Of a stretch of DNA of 64,000 nt, positions 45,396 through 57,932 are shown in pieces (position 1 is the stretch's first letter; each line of letters opens with the position of its first letter). The notes below the pieces were generated by a model, which worked only from the letters and a program-made list of their open reading frames with translations, did no database searches and had not been told where the DNA came from. A program made the position numbers and the translations under genes. The stretch comes from Lates calcarifer. Taxonomy: Eukaryota > Chordata > Actinopteri > Centropomidae. The DNA is taken from assembly GCF_001640805.2 (NCBI RefSeq), contig NC_066845.1:24644171-24708170 (forward strand). The letters are read 5' to 3'.

Positions 45396-48300
45396 AGATA
45401 AAATGAAGACAAACAGCAACATCATAACAAACTGTACTTTAAAATGCCAATCATAGTTGACAGACTGTGATGCAGTTTTTCTGTGCAGTTTATTACTGAC
45501 ATTACCGAGTGCTTACTTTTGCTTTAACCTCCAAATAAAAGCTAAACATTTGGCTTTCAGACCTTGTTGTGATGTTCCCAGGTGCTAACAGTGTTATCAC
45601 AGATAGATACCACAGCCAAACCTCTCAAAATAAGATCAAGGTTTTTTCCCCAGAGAAAACGTTTTCTTTTTTCTGCTAAGTGAATGATCCCCAGCTGAGC
45701 TCAATCAGTTAGATCCTAACTCATCATAATTTGCACCTAGATGACAGTAAGAACCAGCTGGCTTGTTTAGAAATGGCATTTCCCTTGCTGTGTGATGCAG
45801 CGTTATTGCTGTAGTTCCCCCTGAATTTTAATAAGCCTAATATTGGTTTTTCTAAGTGTGACCATGTCTTGTAACTTTAGCAGAAGCGCTTATTTCAGGC
45901 GAGGTGGGGCGCCTCAACTGTAAAACACTGTGGGAAAAACCCTGAGATCTAAGTTGTAAAAATACAGCACGCCAAATAATATTTTGGTGCACAAGAGACA
46001 GCAAAGATTTACAGTCGAGGATGACAAAACACTGCATTTTAGAGATTCATTTATTCATTTTCTCCCCTTGTGACCACACCAGATGACCTTCACATTTTCT
46101 GGCAGAGCTGTCAGGATCTATTTTTAAAATTTCTCCAGGTCTCCAAACGCTTTCCAAACAAATCCAAGTCTCAGAACAAACGTCTGCTGGTTTCTGTAGT
46201 TCTTCCTGTTTCATAGTGAAACTTGCAGTTTTAAACAGTGACTCAAGAACCTGTCCCAGTGGACTGGATATTTTTAAACCGGCCACAGGCCAACCACTTC
46301 TGCTTCTGGATTCTCAATTTTTGACATCCAGCAAGATTTTCTTCCTGATTGGCAGCTTTTCAACAGGCTTGTCTGTGGCTCAGCCTGAGTTTCCATTATA
46401 GCCAACAGCTGAAGACCGGCTTTTCTGCTGATGCTGCTGAGGCTACATCTTGATCACTTTATAACCCTGCTGCTGGTGTGCCGGCTTCGCCAAATGTGCA
46501 GTAGATCTGTGGCTTCTTCTCAAAGCCTTGGCCAGCTATAGATGTACCTCTTTTTTTTTACTACTGCCTGTGGTCTGCCCATTAATCCAGCAGAGGATTC
46601 AGTGTGTTTTATTTATGATATGGACTGTAATGTGGGTTGTGTGGATTATTAAATGATATAAATTAGAACCAAGGGCCAAATGCAGTATATGTGTCAACAC
46701 AGAAAGGGAGAGGATTTAGGCAGAGGAAAGAGCTGCAGCAGTGCTGTGAATATCTCTCTCATCTCATCAGTGTTATGACAGGTAATAGTAGTAATCAACC
46801 TTTACTTCCGTAAACATAATCCTGATAAAACATGCCAAGGATAAACAATTCAGTCCTCACTCAGCGACCTTCAATGAGTCACCAAACACTTTAAAATCAG
46901 CTGTCACAGTCAACAGGTAAACATGTCAGCAGCATGTACAGACAATAATTTTCCTTTTTTGTGTAATTTCCTGTTCTGACTGTTACAAATTGCTGACTCA
47001 GCTTCTGGCATCCAATCAAAAACCAGGAGCCATTTTCTTGTGAAAACAACAACTCCTGGGTCTCAGTAAAACTGTTTCCTGGGAAAAACCCTGCAGGTCA
47101 GCTTATACTCAGTCAGCAGTTCACTCACATCACGGTTTTATGGCGGTGTTTGTTGATTGTGACCATCTCGGTTGACGTACATTAAAGCTGACAAAACAAA
47201 CTGAATAATATTGTGACGACTGGCTGTCACATAAACAGTGGTCCCCATTGTTAGCATCCCCGTCTGGCTGCGTACTCTGTGCTTGATCTATGCAACACAA
47301 ATGTACTTTTTCAACTTTATACAGTCAAACTTGATTTAAAGTTTAGTTTAAATTGAAGCTTCTCTCAATGGTGTAGTTAATCAGACCCCACCTTGTTACT
47401 TCCTGTGGCTGAAAAGACTTAATGTTCTGCACTCACTTCCTCTTATAGGGTAAAAGAGAAGCAGTACTGTGTTTTCAGTCAGTATATAGAGACTTTTTTT
47501 GTCTTAATAAACTATGATGTGGCTACAGCACAGTGAGGATAAAGTGTATCTTAAACCTTCAGTTTCTTAGTTGATATATTGCCTTGTATCTTCATGTTTT
47601 ATTCTTTCTTTGCTGCAAAGATGAGATTTATTCCCTGGAAATCTGTGAAGATCACCTTAATATATAATAAAGAATAAGTGAGAGTGCAGCAAAAAAAAGT
47701 AACTCCTACAATTTAGAGTTGGTGCTTTTATAGGCCTGTCACTGAAAACAAAAATGTCCTGTCACGTGCTCAACAAACTTTATCAGTCCCTGCAGCAGGC
47801 AGGGTTATAATTTTGTTGTTTTGGAAGGATATATACTGTAGGGTTTTCTCTAATGCCTTATCTCCAACAGGCAGAGCTGGTGGTTAGTATTAGGAGTGTA
47901 TCGCTGCCAACACACAGGCTGTATTGTAAATGTCAAACCCAGAGCCTTTCAGCTCTTGTCTCTTTTGATCTCCATCATGTGTCTGAAATTAACCCAAACA
48001 TCCTACCTGTCCTCCTCTTATTTTCTAATGAAATCTTCTTTCAAACTGAGGAAAGAAGCCCAGAGGCACTGATGTGACACAACTAATTAAGGAACTCAAA
48101 GCGTGATTATTGCAGCGTTTGTCATTTCCTTTGATTTCTTGCTTTGTGATCTTTATGTTACCAGCTCTTACTAAGAGTCCCGGTATAGTGAGTGTTTCCT
48201 GTGTTGTCATAAAGCCGAGCACTTACCAGGTGAAGGGGTTCAACCCCTTGAATCTATTCATGCTAAAAACATACCGTATGTAGGCACTCATAGGCAGTGT

Positions 48301-49189
48301 CAGGCACTTGAGATAAAAGTGTACTAAATGGTGGATGTTAAATGGAATTGCAGTTCGAGTGTGAGTTCACCCAGAGGGCAGCCCTGCTGTGTGGGAAAAG
48401 TGAGTTACTAAAGCCTTCTGTCTGGGCTAATTCTGTTAGTGCCACCGATGCCACGTTCCTGTAAATCAGAACAACACTTGGAAGCTTCTTCGTATCCGTC
48501 CGTCTCTTCCATTCCGTCTTTTATGACGGTCCTTAAATCGAACGAGAGGGACGAGGAAGAAAGAAGATGTGGGTCGTTGAGATGCCAGTCATGGAAAAGC
48601 AGACCTCGAACGAGAAGGCTCTCAGCAGAGGGCAGACCTCTGGGAACACCTGATAATTGTCCCAATTAGTTATGAAACTGTAGCCAGAGAGTTGTGGTGC
48701 CAGGGAAAAGGTCATTGGGTTATCTAATCAGTGAGTATTTTCTTGTTGGGAGCATGATTTCAATCAGTGAATATTGTGCGTTTAATGAATCAGTTTTGTG
48801 TGATGGTGGGATGAGAGGAAAGGTGATAGGGTCACTGAAATCCTCCTCTTCTTTCATACCTACGTAGCCATTAAATTCAAGTATCTCTTTGTCACAAACA
48901 ACTTAGCATATGGATTGATTGATTGGCATATGGCGTTAATTGGAAAAACAGTCATTTCAGGCACAAGAATAGAACACACTCGGGTTGCTGTTTACATGCA
49001 GAGGAGGAAACAAACAGAGCCAAGAACAGCAAGGAGCAGCATCCTCAGTCACATTATTCAAAATCATCTGTGTCTGGCATGCTGTCAAGTCTACAGACTA
49101 CTTTAAAAAATACCCTAAGATCTCCGAAGTGCCATCAAGTGTGATATCACAACAACAGAATCAAATTTAATATACAGCCAACAGATGGA

Positions 49190-49360
49190 GAAGCTTTCCA
49201 AGAGTGAATTAGCCTGCTCGGAGGGGCTGTTACCCCGAGGGTTGTTGGTTTGAATCCAGATTTGTTTAGACTTCACATAAGTGGCTGCAGAGCGGGGATG
49301 GAAAACACTGCCTCCGTCTACAGGAGCTGTGATCTGTGTCTGATACCGAGTAGCACAGCA
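49190..49360 (+). repeat. Possible tRNA-derived SINE
   Basis: GGTTTGAATCC near 49,248 is a perfect RNA polymerase III B-box. About 40 bases before it, TAGCCTGCTCGG is a loose A-box. No cloverleaf could be folded convincingly, so a degenerate SINE is more likely than a tRNA gene. Confidence 0.35.
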
Positions 49361-51434
49361 ACATGTCTCTCTGCACAGGGATAGTGTATGAAATTCACCC
49401 TTTGGTTTGATCCTGTAAGTTTGTAACCCTGTGGACCTGATCAGTATGTGTGGAGCAGCAGGGAATCAACACAGTGCTAAAACCCTTTGTTTTGTTTTGG
49501 TTTGCATGCAGAGTGTACTGTACTTTGTCCCTGGGACAAAGTTTGGTGGCATGCATAGAGTAGAGCTGCCCTTTAGTGTCCTGGTCACTGGTTCACTGCA
49601 TTATTTAGTTATGAAATAATCATTTTAGGGTTCTTTCACCTTTATTAAATAGTGATTTGATGGGACTATTATTAAAAAAATGGCACCCAGAAATCTTAAC
49701 TGTGATATTGTGTTTATTTTTTAAACTAAAGGTCAGGAACTGTTTTGTCAGAGTCTAAAGTGAGTGTAATCCGCTGTGAGGAGTGCTCTTCTGGACTGCA
49801 TGGTAGACTGTCATGTCTCCTCTGTGTCCAGGAAGCTGGAGGACTGGAGCTGAACTGTCAGTGCGTTTTAGCTGCAGTTCACTTCAGCGTATGTCTAAGA
49901 GTTGATCAGGGATGTAACCTTTGTAAATATACCTGACGTTTAGATGTAAAGGAAAAAGATGTACAGAACAGGAATTTATCCGTTGCAAGCTAAGGCTTTT
50001 GAGCTACATATGATTTCAAAAGTAGGCCAAGTGTGCAGCTGGTAAATAAAGAGACCAAAGGTCAGAGCAGTCATACTGTCATCGCAGGTGTAACAAAACA
50101 CAGGTGTAACTTGAGCGTGATTATCTCTGATGGAGAAATTCAAGGAAATGAAACAGGATCTGAGGAAAGAGGTTCAAAGGTTTTTTTCATGTCTTCTGTA
50201 GCAAAACTGTGTGATTGTTTTTCCCCCATAAAGTCCCACATCCCCAGAGGCTCATACTCTATCATGTGGGGAGAGTAAATGAGAAATGCGTCTCTCTCCC
50301 TCAGTCACCAGTGTCAGTGTGCCCTTGAGCAAGGTACAGAGTGTCAGCGCGGTTGCTGAAAAAGGGAGCTTGTATTGAGATTGATGAGCAACTTAGTTGC
50401 ACCGTTCCAGCCTCTTTATTCTGTTTTTACCAGCGGATGTTTGTCTGTGTTGTATGTAGGCTTTGCAACTCAGTGACGTCTCCTAGCAACCATCTTAAAG
50501 ATAGTCAGGAGAGATTTGGATGTGTGGAAATAATGGCTAAAAATAAAACAACCATGCTGTAAAGAGAAAAGATATCAAATTAATACAGTACGAAGTAAAT
50601 TGGCTTAAGAAACACATTAACCTTGGTAGATGTGTACTCCAACGCAGTGCCAGCTGTAGACTGAGATGTGTCAGAGCTGCCATTCTGAACAAACTGTTGT
50701 TTTTTAGTAGCTGGCCAACAAGGCAGCAAGAGACTACACTTTAAAAAACAAAAAATGTCTGCTTTATGTCTGAAGTACTGAAAAAAAGACTCAGGATTGT
50801 TTTAAATGAGCAATAGCTGTGTCTGCCACTTCTTCATTTTCCTAGTTTGAGAAACATAAACACATTTTCTTAACAAAACATATACATATATATGTTTACA
50901 AGGAAACAAAGCCACAAATCTGGCCAAGTGATGCCACCTTTGCCAAGCCCAAGTCAGGAGCCACCTCTGGATTGTAGCTGGCTGGCTGCTGCATAGACTT
51001 TACTATCTGGAAATTCATTCTTAGAGCTGAGGACCTTTAGTAAAGTCTGCAGAGGTACAACACACTACATGTTTATATTGTGATTTTGTTTTCTGCTCAA
51101 TTTATTTACAGTGCCAATTATTTGAGAAGAGTGAAAGTTTGAAGACAGGCAGCCAAACAACCATTAAACTAAGAAAAAATATGATTTAAATCAGACTCTA
51201 ATTAAAGAAGGAGTGAGTAAGAGTACAAATCTGCTGTGTGCAGTGCCAACTTTTGGTCGTTAACAGTTTTTAAAACTTTATACTGTGGACAAGCTTAATT
51301 GGTACCAAAAAAAGTATTCAAATTTGACATTCAGCCCAACAGGATGTTATAAGTATTGAACTGCTGTGAGACATGTGGTTAACGTCCCCTCTCCCATCCA
51401 CAGGGCTGCCTTTGCCCTGACAAAGCCGCTCAAG

Positions 51435-54400
51435 ATGAACATGGTGAAGAGGATCATGGGGCGGCCGAGGCAGGAGGAGTGCAGCCCCCAGGACAACGCG
51501 CTGGGCCTGATGCACCTGCGACGCCTGTTCTCAGAACTGTGCCACCCTCCTCGCCACATGACCCAGAAGGAGCAGGAGGAGAAGCTCTATATGATGCTTC
51601 CTGTGTTTAACAGGGTAAGTCACGGCAGGTGTCGGAGGCTGTTTAAACACAGGCAGATTAATGTGGTTGGCCAGATGTCAATTCATAACAACTCTGAGTT
51701 GACAGCTTACTGGAAAGCATTCACTTTGGTTCTGTGATGTTTGGAGCTGGCACTCAAACCTGGTATTTCTTGTCCGTGTAGACTTAATAGATACTGTTGA
51801 TGGATTGATATGGAATCAATAAAAGAGACGTCACCTGGGAATTATTTGGGATTCAGATCCTGTGGTTCACAGGTCATTTCCATACAAAGCTGATAGTAAA
51901 ATCTGATGGAAATGTACTGGTTGACTTGTGCATGTATGTTGACTTGCACACTAACATACATGTTTTCAGTCTACCATGTACATGATCAAATACAGTATGT
52001 AGATTATACTTCTCTAGCACTGACACTGAATTAAATCTGAAGCTCCTCAGTGACACAGGCTGGTCCCAAAGTACAGATCAGACAAGTTGACAAAGTGAAT
52101 ATTGTCTAATGCACACCTGTTAGACAGGTGCGTAGGAGAATGAAGTCATGCAACGGTAACAAATTCCCACACACTGTCAAGTTTAATCGAAATGCAACAG
52201 CCTCTTAGTGCTCGGGCCACAGGCTGCATCAAAAAAGAAATGAAATCCACAAAAATATTTTGTTATGGATATCAAAACTTAAAAAACATAGTTTGACCTT
52301 TAAATGGGAACAGCCATAGATGAATGTAAAATGTCTGTGTCTGTGTTTGTTTATTCAATAAAACAAGTTAAGTGATTTTTCTATTTATTTGCAGTCTTTC
52401 TGTTACACTGATAGAGCAGCATGCCTCTTTGTTTTGCAGCCGTTACTGCAGGCAGCCTTGCTGAGTGTTCTCGTCAGACTGGAGTGCCTTACCAAGGGTC
52501 TCTTGACTTGTCAGCTAATTACCCGGTGCTGGCTGTGATTCACTCACTGGTGGCATAATTCATGTCAAAAGTGGAGTGCTCCCGGTGCAGCGGGGCGCTG
52601 GGCTCCGGGCCTACTTTCATGTCAGATTTGCTGGATAAATAAATACACGATGAGCCGTTGTTGAATGAAGTGTAGTTTATCTTTGACCTGCGCTCCCAAA
52701 GGCCCCGGCTGCAGCGTGCACTGTGGCTGTAAAATTAGAGCACGCCAGAAGGAACACAAAGATGTTAGCCAGTGTACTTCAAATATCAAATGTTCTACTC
52801 TCTGGTCAGTTTAACCCTTGTTATAAATGCAGGTTGACATTAGAGGAGTTTTATTACCCTTTTTTTCTGGATTAAACTACAGCTGATCTGTTTCCTTTAG
52901 GTCTTTGGGAATGCTCCGCCCAGCAGCATGACGGAGAAGTTCTCCGACCTGCTGCAGTTCACCACCCAGGTCTCGAGGCTCATGGTGACTGAGATCAGAC
53001 GAAGAGCCTCCAATAAATCAACAGGTGAGCCCTCTGGCAGGTAGATGTAGGAAAAATATAATAGGAAGTACTTGTAAACATCTATTTATCATTTCTTTGG
53101 CATCGTTGTGGGTATTTCCCAAAACCGTTTTTCTTCTTGTCACAAAGATGATCTACTTGTTCCCCCCTCTGCAGGTGTTTGTTCTCCCTTTGGATTTACT
53201 CCTTCCATTATGATCAATTTGGGTTGTTTTCATAGTAAAAACCATGATGCAAAGATTGTTTTTGGTTAAATTTTTTGCTGTCAAGCTGCAGCAAATATAT
53301 CCTGTAAGAAAATAAAACACCCAAAATATATTCTGCCAATTTTTCATCTCTTAGGAACAGTGTCTGTCTTATTCTACAGTGATTAAAATGTACAATTTTC
53401 CAATTAAAACGAGCCTAGCTGTTTCACAGTCAGTAGATTTTCTTGTAGAAAGGACCAGTGTGATGTGTCTTTATTCTGACATGAAAGGTTAGTCTGCACT
53501 ACAGGTGTGCCAGCAGCATCTCCGCAAAGCTTTGACAGTAGTGGCAGCTTTGACTGAGGCTTCCCCACAGGAAACAAACAGACGCACACAAACACACACA
53601 CACACAGTTTGTGAGTCTCCAGCTCTCCGTCTCTGATTTCTCCTTCTTTATCATCTCTCTCCATCTCCCTCTCGTCTCTGTCTGACCATGTGATGTGTTG
53701 TTTTCGAGCAGAGAACAGCTCTGATTTTGCAACAGCACAGTTTATAAACACACACTTCTCCAGCTGGTCACCAGGCCTCTGTAGACTGACTCAGTAGTTG
53801 ACTCAGGCTCTCGGCGGACTCTGCAGAACTCTGTCATCATCAACACAACTGATTTAGATTTTCTCTAAACAGCAAGCTGCAGGATTTTAAGCAAATATTT
53901 CTGAGTGTCTGTTATAAAGAGAGAATTTAATAAGTGAACGACAGGGTGATGTTGGACACAGTGCTGGTGTTGTTCTCACGATTTCCATGTTTGGAGATGA
54001 ATCTAAGCAAATCAGAGCCTTTGTGATTGACGATAAAGATGATGAGTCAGACCAGTGACTGTGTGAAGATTGAAGACGTGTCTCTGCTTCCTCCCACTGT
54101 ACAAAAAATGAAGCCAAAATATCCCGGATACAGGCGCTGCCATTGTGTGCTGGTGACGTCATTTGGAGCCAGAGTCTGTGCAGTAGTAGTGACTGGCCGG
54201 TGTGATCCCGCTCAGACGACCGCCCGACCAATCGTGAATCAATCAGAGCAGTCATCACCCACTAATTAAATGTCCCTTTTGCTAACGTGGAGGGGAAAGT
54301 CTTAAAGTGATTTTCTTGATTGCTTTAATTATCTGTATTAAATTTAGACAGAAAACATGAAGCCGGTGTCAGACTGAATGATGGAGCGATAACAAAATGG

Positions 54401-57400
54401 CAGTTCAGTTGCTTTGAAGCAGAACAGTCGTGTTTCAGTGGAGAAGAGGGAGATCCACATTAAAATTGGATAAAAGCCAGTGTCCATTCAAACGGTTTAC
54501 ATGAAGAATGCATGTGTTAATGTGTGAGACATGTTACGCTGTTATCTCTCTACAAGAAGCCAATTTTTGATTTATAAATTCAGTTTTTCTGTCCTGGAAT
54601 AGTGGGTTATAGACGAGACAAACCCACAACCCTCAGCCCCACACTTTCCCACGTCTCGCATTCACCACAATGATTTATTTGTTGCATAACTAATCATTGT
54701 TCCAGCAGCCCATCTGCCTGCCACAATGAGCTGTCACTTTCCATCCAGCTAACGGTGTGTTTATGTGTGTGTGTGTGTGTTTGCTTCTCCAGAGGCAGCC
54801 AGTCGAGCCATAGTCCAGTTCCTGGAGGTGAACCAGAGTGAGGAGGCGAGTCGCGGCTGGATGCTTCTGACCACCATCAACCTGTTGGCCTCCTCCGGAC
54901 AGGTCGGTAGAATAACAATAAACTCATTTGCATCACCGAGCTGACGTTATGTTTGTGTGTGTGTGATTTCTGTCCTGTGTGTCTTCGTATGTGTCCTCGC
55001 TTTGCTGTAGATGAAACATGAAATCTGGGGGAAACAGCCTGAATTCTGTATCTGTTTGACCTATTTCTGTCTCCCCTCTTTGATCCCTCCCCTGCAGGAA
55101 ATAGCATCATCCTCTGTAAGAACTGAGAAACAGGCTCTTGAGTACGACTAAGAAATCCCACCTGACCCATCTCAGCTCATTCTCCCCAAACACAGTCATT
55201 TGTTAAACCTGCTTTACTGTACTGAGTGAAGGAATCGATGCTGAGCCCGATGTTTCTTCGTATTCTTATTTTCTCTCTACGCATAATCATGCTGCTGATG
55301 CCTCTGTATGTCACATGAGCAGCATTACTGCCATGCAGTGAGATCTAGTCAACAATTGGATTTGTTCTGCATAATTCTGAGTGTTCCCGTGGCAGCGTCT
55401 TGCCCTCCTGGTTTAAAGGTTAGACATTAAGCTCTTGTTTTCCCTCTCTGTCTCTGCTCTCAAACTGTGGCCAGCAGACGTCTTTTGAACTTTTCCGGCC
55501 CGCATTCCTCTGGAGGTCTTGAGGGGAGCATCGCTGTCAGCTGGCCGGCTGGCTGACTGGCTGGCTGCTTTTCCTGGTCTGCTGCACATCAGAAATCTGC
55601 CTTTGTTGTTGTCGAGTCAAACACGTCCTCTCTCCTTCCGCAGACATGTTTTAAAACCCCCCCGCTGCTCTTGTTTTTTCTATGAGTTACATGTTCTTGT
55701 CGACACACACACGCTCACAGCAGCCGTGCTTCATATAGATTTAGTTCACCTCTAAGACGGTGTGTGGAAAGATTATATTTGGAGGCTTGAGAGAAAATAC
55801 AGCACAGTCTGTGTTTGTATCAGTTTGTTTCTGCTGCATTATGTTCAAAACAGTAAGTCACTGCAGCACTAAAGCAGAATAGTTGAAGGATAAATGCCTC
55901 AAGGGGCAACATTGAAGTGCCACTACTTACTGTGCATACACTATTGCAAAAATATACTCAGTCAGGTTTGTACACATGCAGACAGCAAGCCTCTACTGTC
56001 AGTGAATAAAAATAAAATTTATCCTTCAAGTCCACTTTCTGCTCCTCAGTTCTCACAGCTGATGCTTTGGGATTTAAACCACTCACATGTCAATGAAATG
56101 TAGTTTCTTTTCTGTTTAGAGACTGGTTCAGCTCTATAACCAGTCAGAATGCATTCTTGTGGTCATTTGAGTTGGTTGTGGTGGTTTTAAATGAAGCCAG
56201 ATTCTTATGTTTTTGGTTTTTTAAACAGGAAGTGTGTTTTCATCAGATAAACCTCCATTAAATTCATACATTCTGAGTTCAGTACCATTTTATTCACTGA
56301 TAAAGTTTCTTATGAAATGAGACGCCGACTAACTGAATATTTTCAGGATTGGGTTTTAAAGAATAATAAGGAGGAAGGGAAGGTTCCATTAGAGATTAGT
56401 TAGTATTGGAGCTTAAAGAATCTGGGACCAGAAACTGGATCCAAAATGGCACCAGCTATCAGAACCCAACCTGCATTTTCTCTTGTGTTCAGCCCTCCAG
56501 TCTTGGCATTCAGACGTCTCTTTCAGCAGCTCCTCTGAAGATTTTTGATGAGCGCTTTTCTTTAAGGAACCTTGAGACGAGCTGTAAAACGAGGCACGCT
56601 TCACAAGTCTCAACTCCAGAATTATTAACTTCACAGCTTTTATTTCTGCGGCTTTTCAGACGTACCCGCTCAATGAAATAAAAACAAACCTGTCATGCAC
56701 ATAATTACAGCTCGTTATTAATTGTCAGAGCTCAGAGTGTTTGAGCTCAGATGTTAACCTGCTGCTGCATCCTTTCCTCCATTCTCATCTGTTTCCACTA
56801 TTTTGCCGACCTCCTCTTATGTCATCATGATGGGCCAGGCAACAGTTTCATTATACTGCTGCATAACTGCTCGATGTTCGTACACACAAACTGACAAGAA
56901 AAAGAATTACCCGCTGTTGAAGAGGGTGGCTGAGGTCCTGTTTGTGTGTTTTTCTCTCTCTGTGTGTGTGTGTGTGTGTTTCAGAGGGAGTGACTGGGTT
57001 TAATGGATTTGTATTCCTTTCCTCTGGTGTCTCAGACGGTAAAACAAAGGACTCTCCTGGCAGCTGGTCTCCCATAAACCTGACGTCACCTCCCTCCCTT
57101 TAATGCTCTTCTTCTGTCTCTTTTCTCTCCCTCACCTCCTGCTCTTTCTCCCTCAGATGATAAAACAGCAATATTTTTGTTTGTAGCTCTGTCTTTACCT
57201 CCACGCTGCCTTCTCTCTCTCCCTCTCTCTCTCTCTTTTTTTTTGTAATAGGATGCCCTTCACGCTCTGTGTTCCCAGTGCACTTATCTCTCTCTGGCTT
57301 TGACACAGATGGGCTTTCTTGACGTGTTTCTTCTTTTTCTTTCCTTGTGTTCATGTCTCTCTCCTTCCCCCTCTCTCTCTCTCCCACACATGCATCCAAT

Positions 57401-57865
57401 AAAGCATCTTTCCCTCTCTGGTTTTCTCCCTGATTGACTGTTAGCAGTAACCTTGACCTTAAAGCTGCAGCAGGGCCAATAAGTCTGTCACGGCCTGTAA
57501 ACACACTTCACCTCACGGGCTCGGTGAACCACAGGTGCTGGTCCAGTTTTCCATTATACTGATTCACTATCAACTATAGACTCCTCTGCCTACTTCTCCT
57601 TCTCCTCTTTTTCCTCTCCCTCCCCCCACTCCCTCTCTCCATCGATCAGCTGAGTATTTGAGTGTGTGTGTGTGTGTGTGTGTGCGTGCTGTCTTCTGTT
57701 ATTCATCATCATGAGTCCACCTCCTCTCTCGTGCGCACACGGGGCTGGAGTAGAATGGGAGGGTCATTTCAACCAGCCACAGTGTGTGTGTGGTTATTGT
57801 CTTATATGAGAGCTCGTGTGTAAGTGAAAGTAAGAGTGAGGTAATTTGTCAGTGTGAGCTTTCTT

Positions 57866-57932
<67 letters not shown>

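Larger units (their letters stand above)
40651..51403 (+). other. wdfy3: wdfy3 5' intron, right part (inferred)
   Basis: No coding exon is recognisable. It contains a MITE-like element at 45,115-45,395, a CpG-containing patch at about 48,430-48,660, a possible tRNA-derived SINE at about 49,190-49,360 and a short SINE-like fragment near 50,310-50,345. Confidence 0.45.

Noticed and set aside
49205..49262. Possible tRNA gene
   Set aside because: The B-box is perfect but the A-box is poor and I could not form acceptor and anticodon stems; kept only as a possible SINE.
57100..57504. 134-codon minus-strand Glu/Arg-rich open frame
   Set aside because: Produced by CT-rich simple sequence in a wdfy3 intron.
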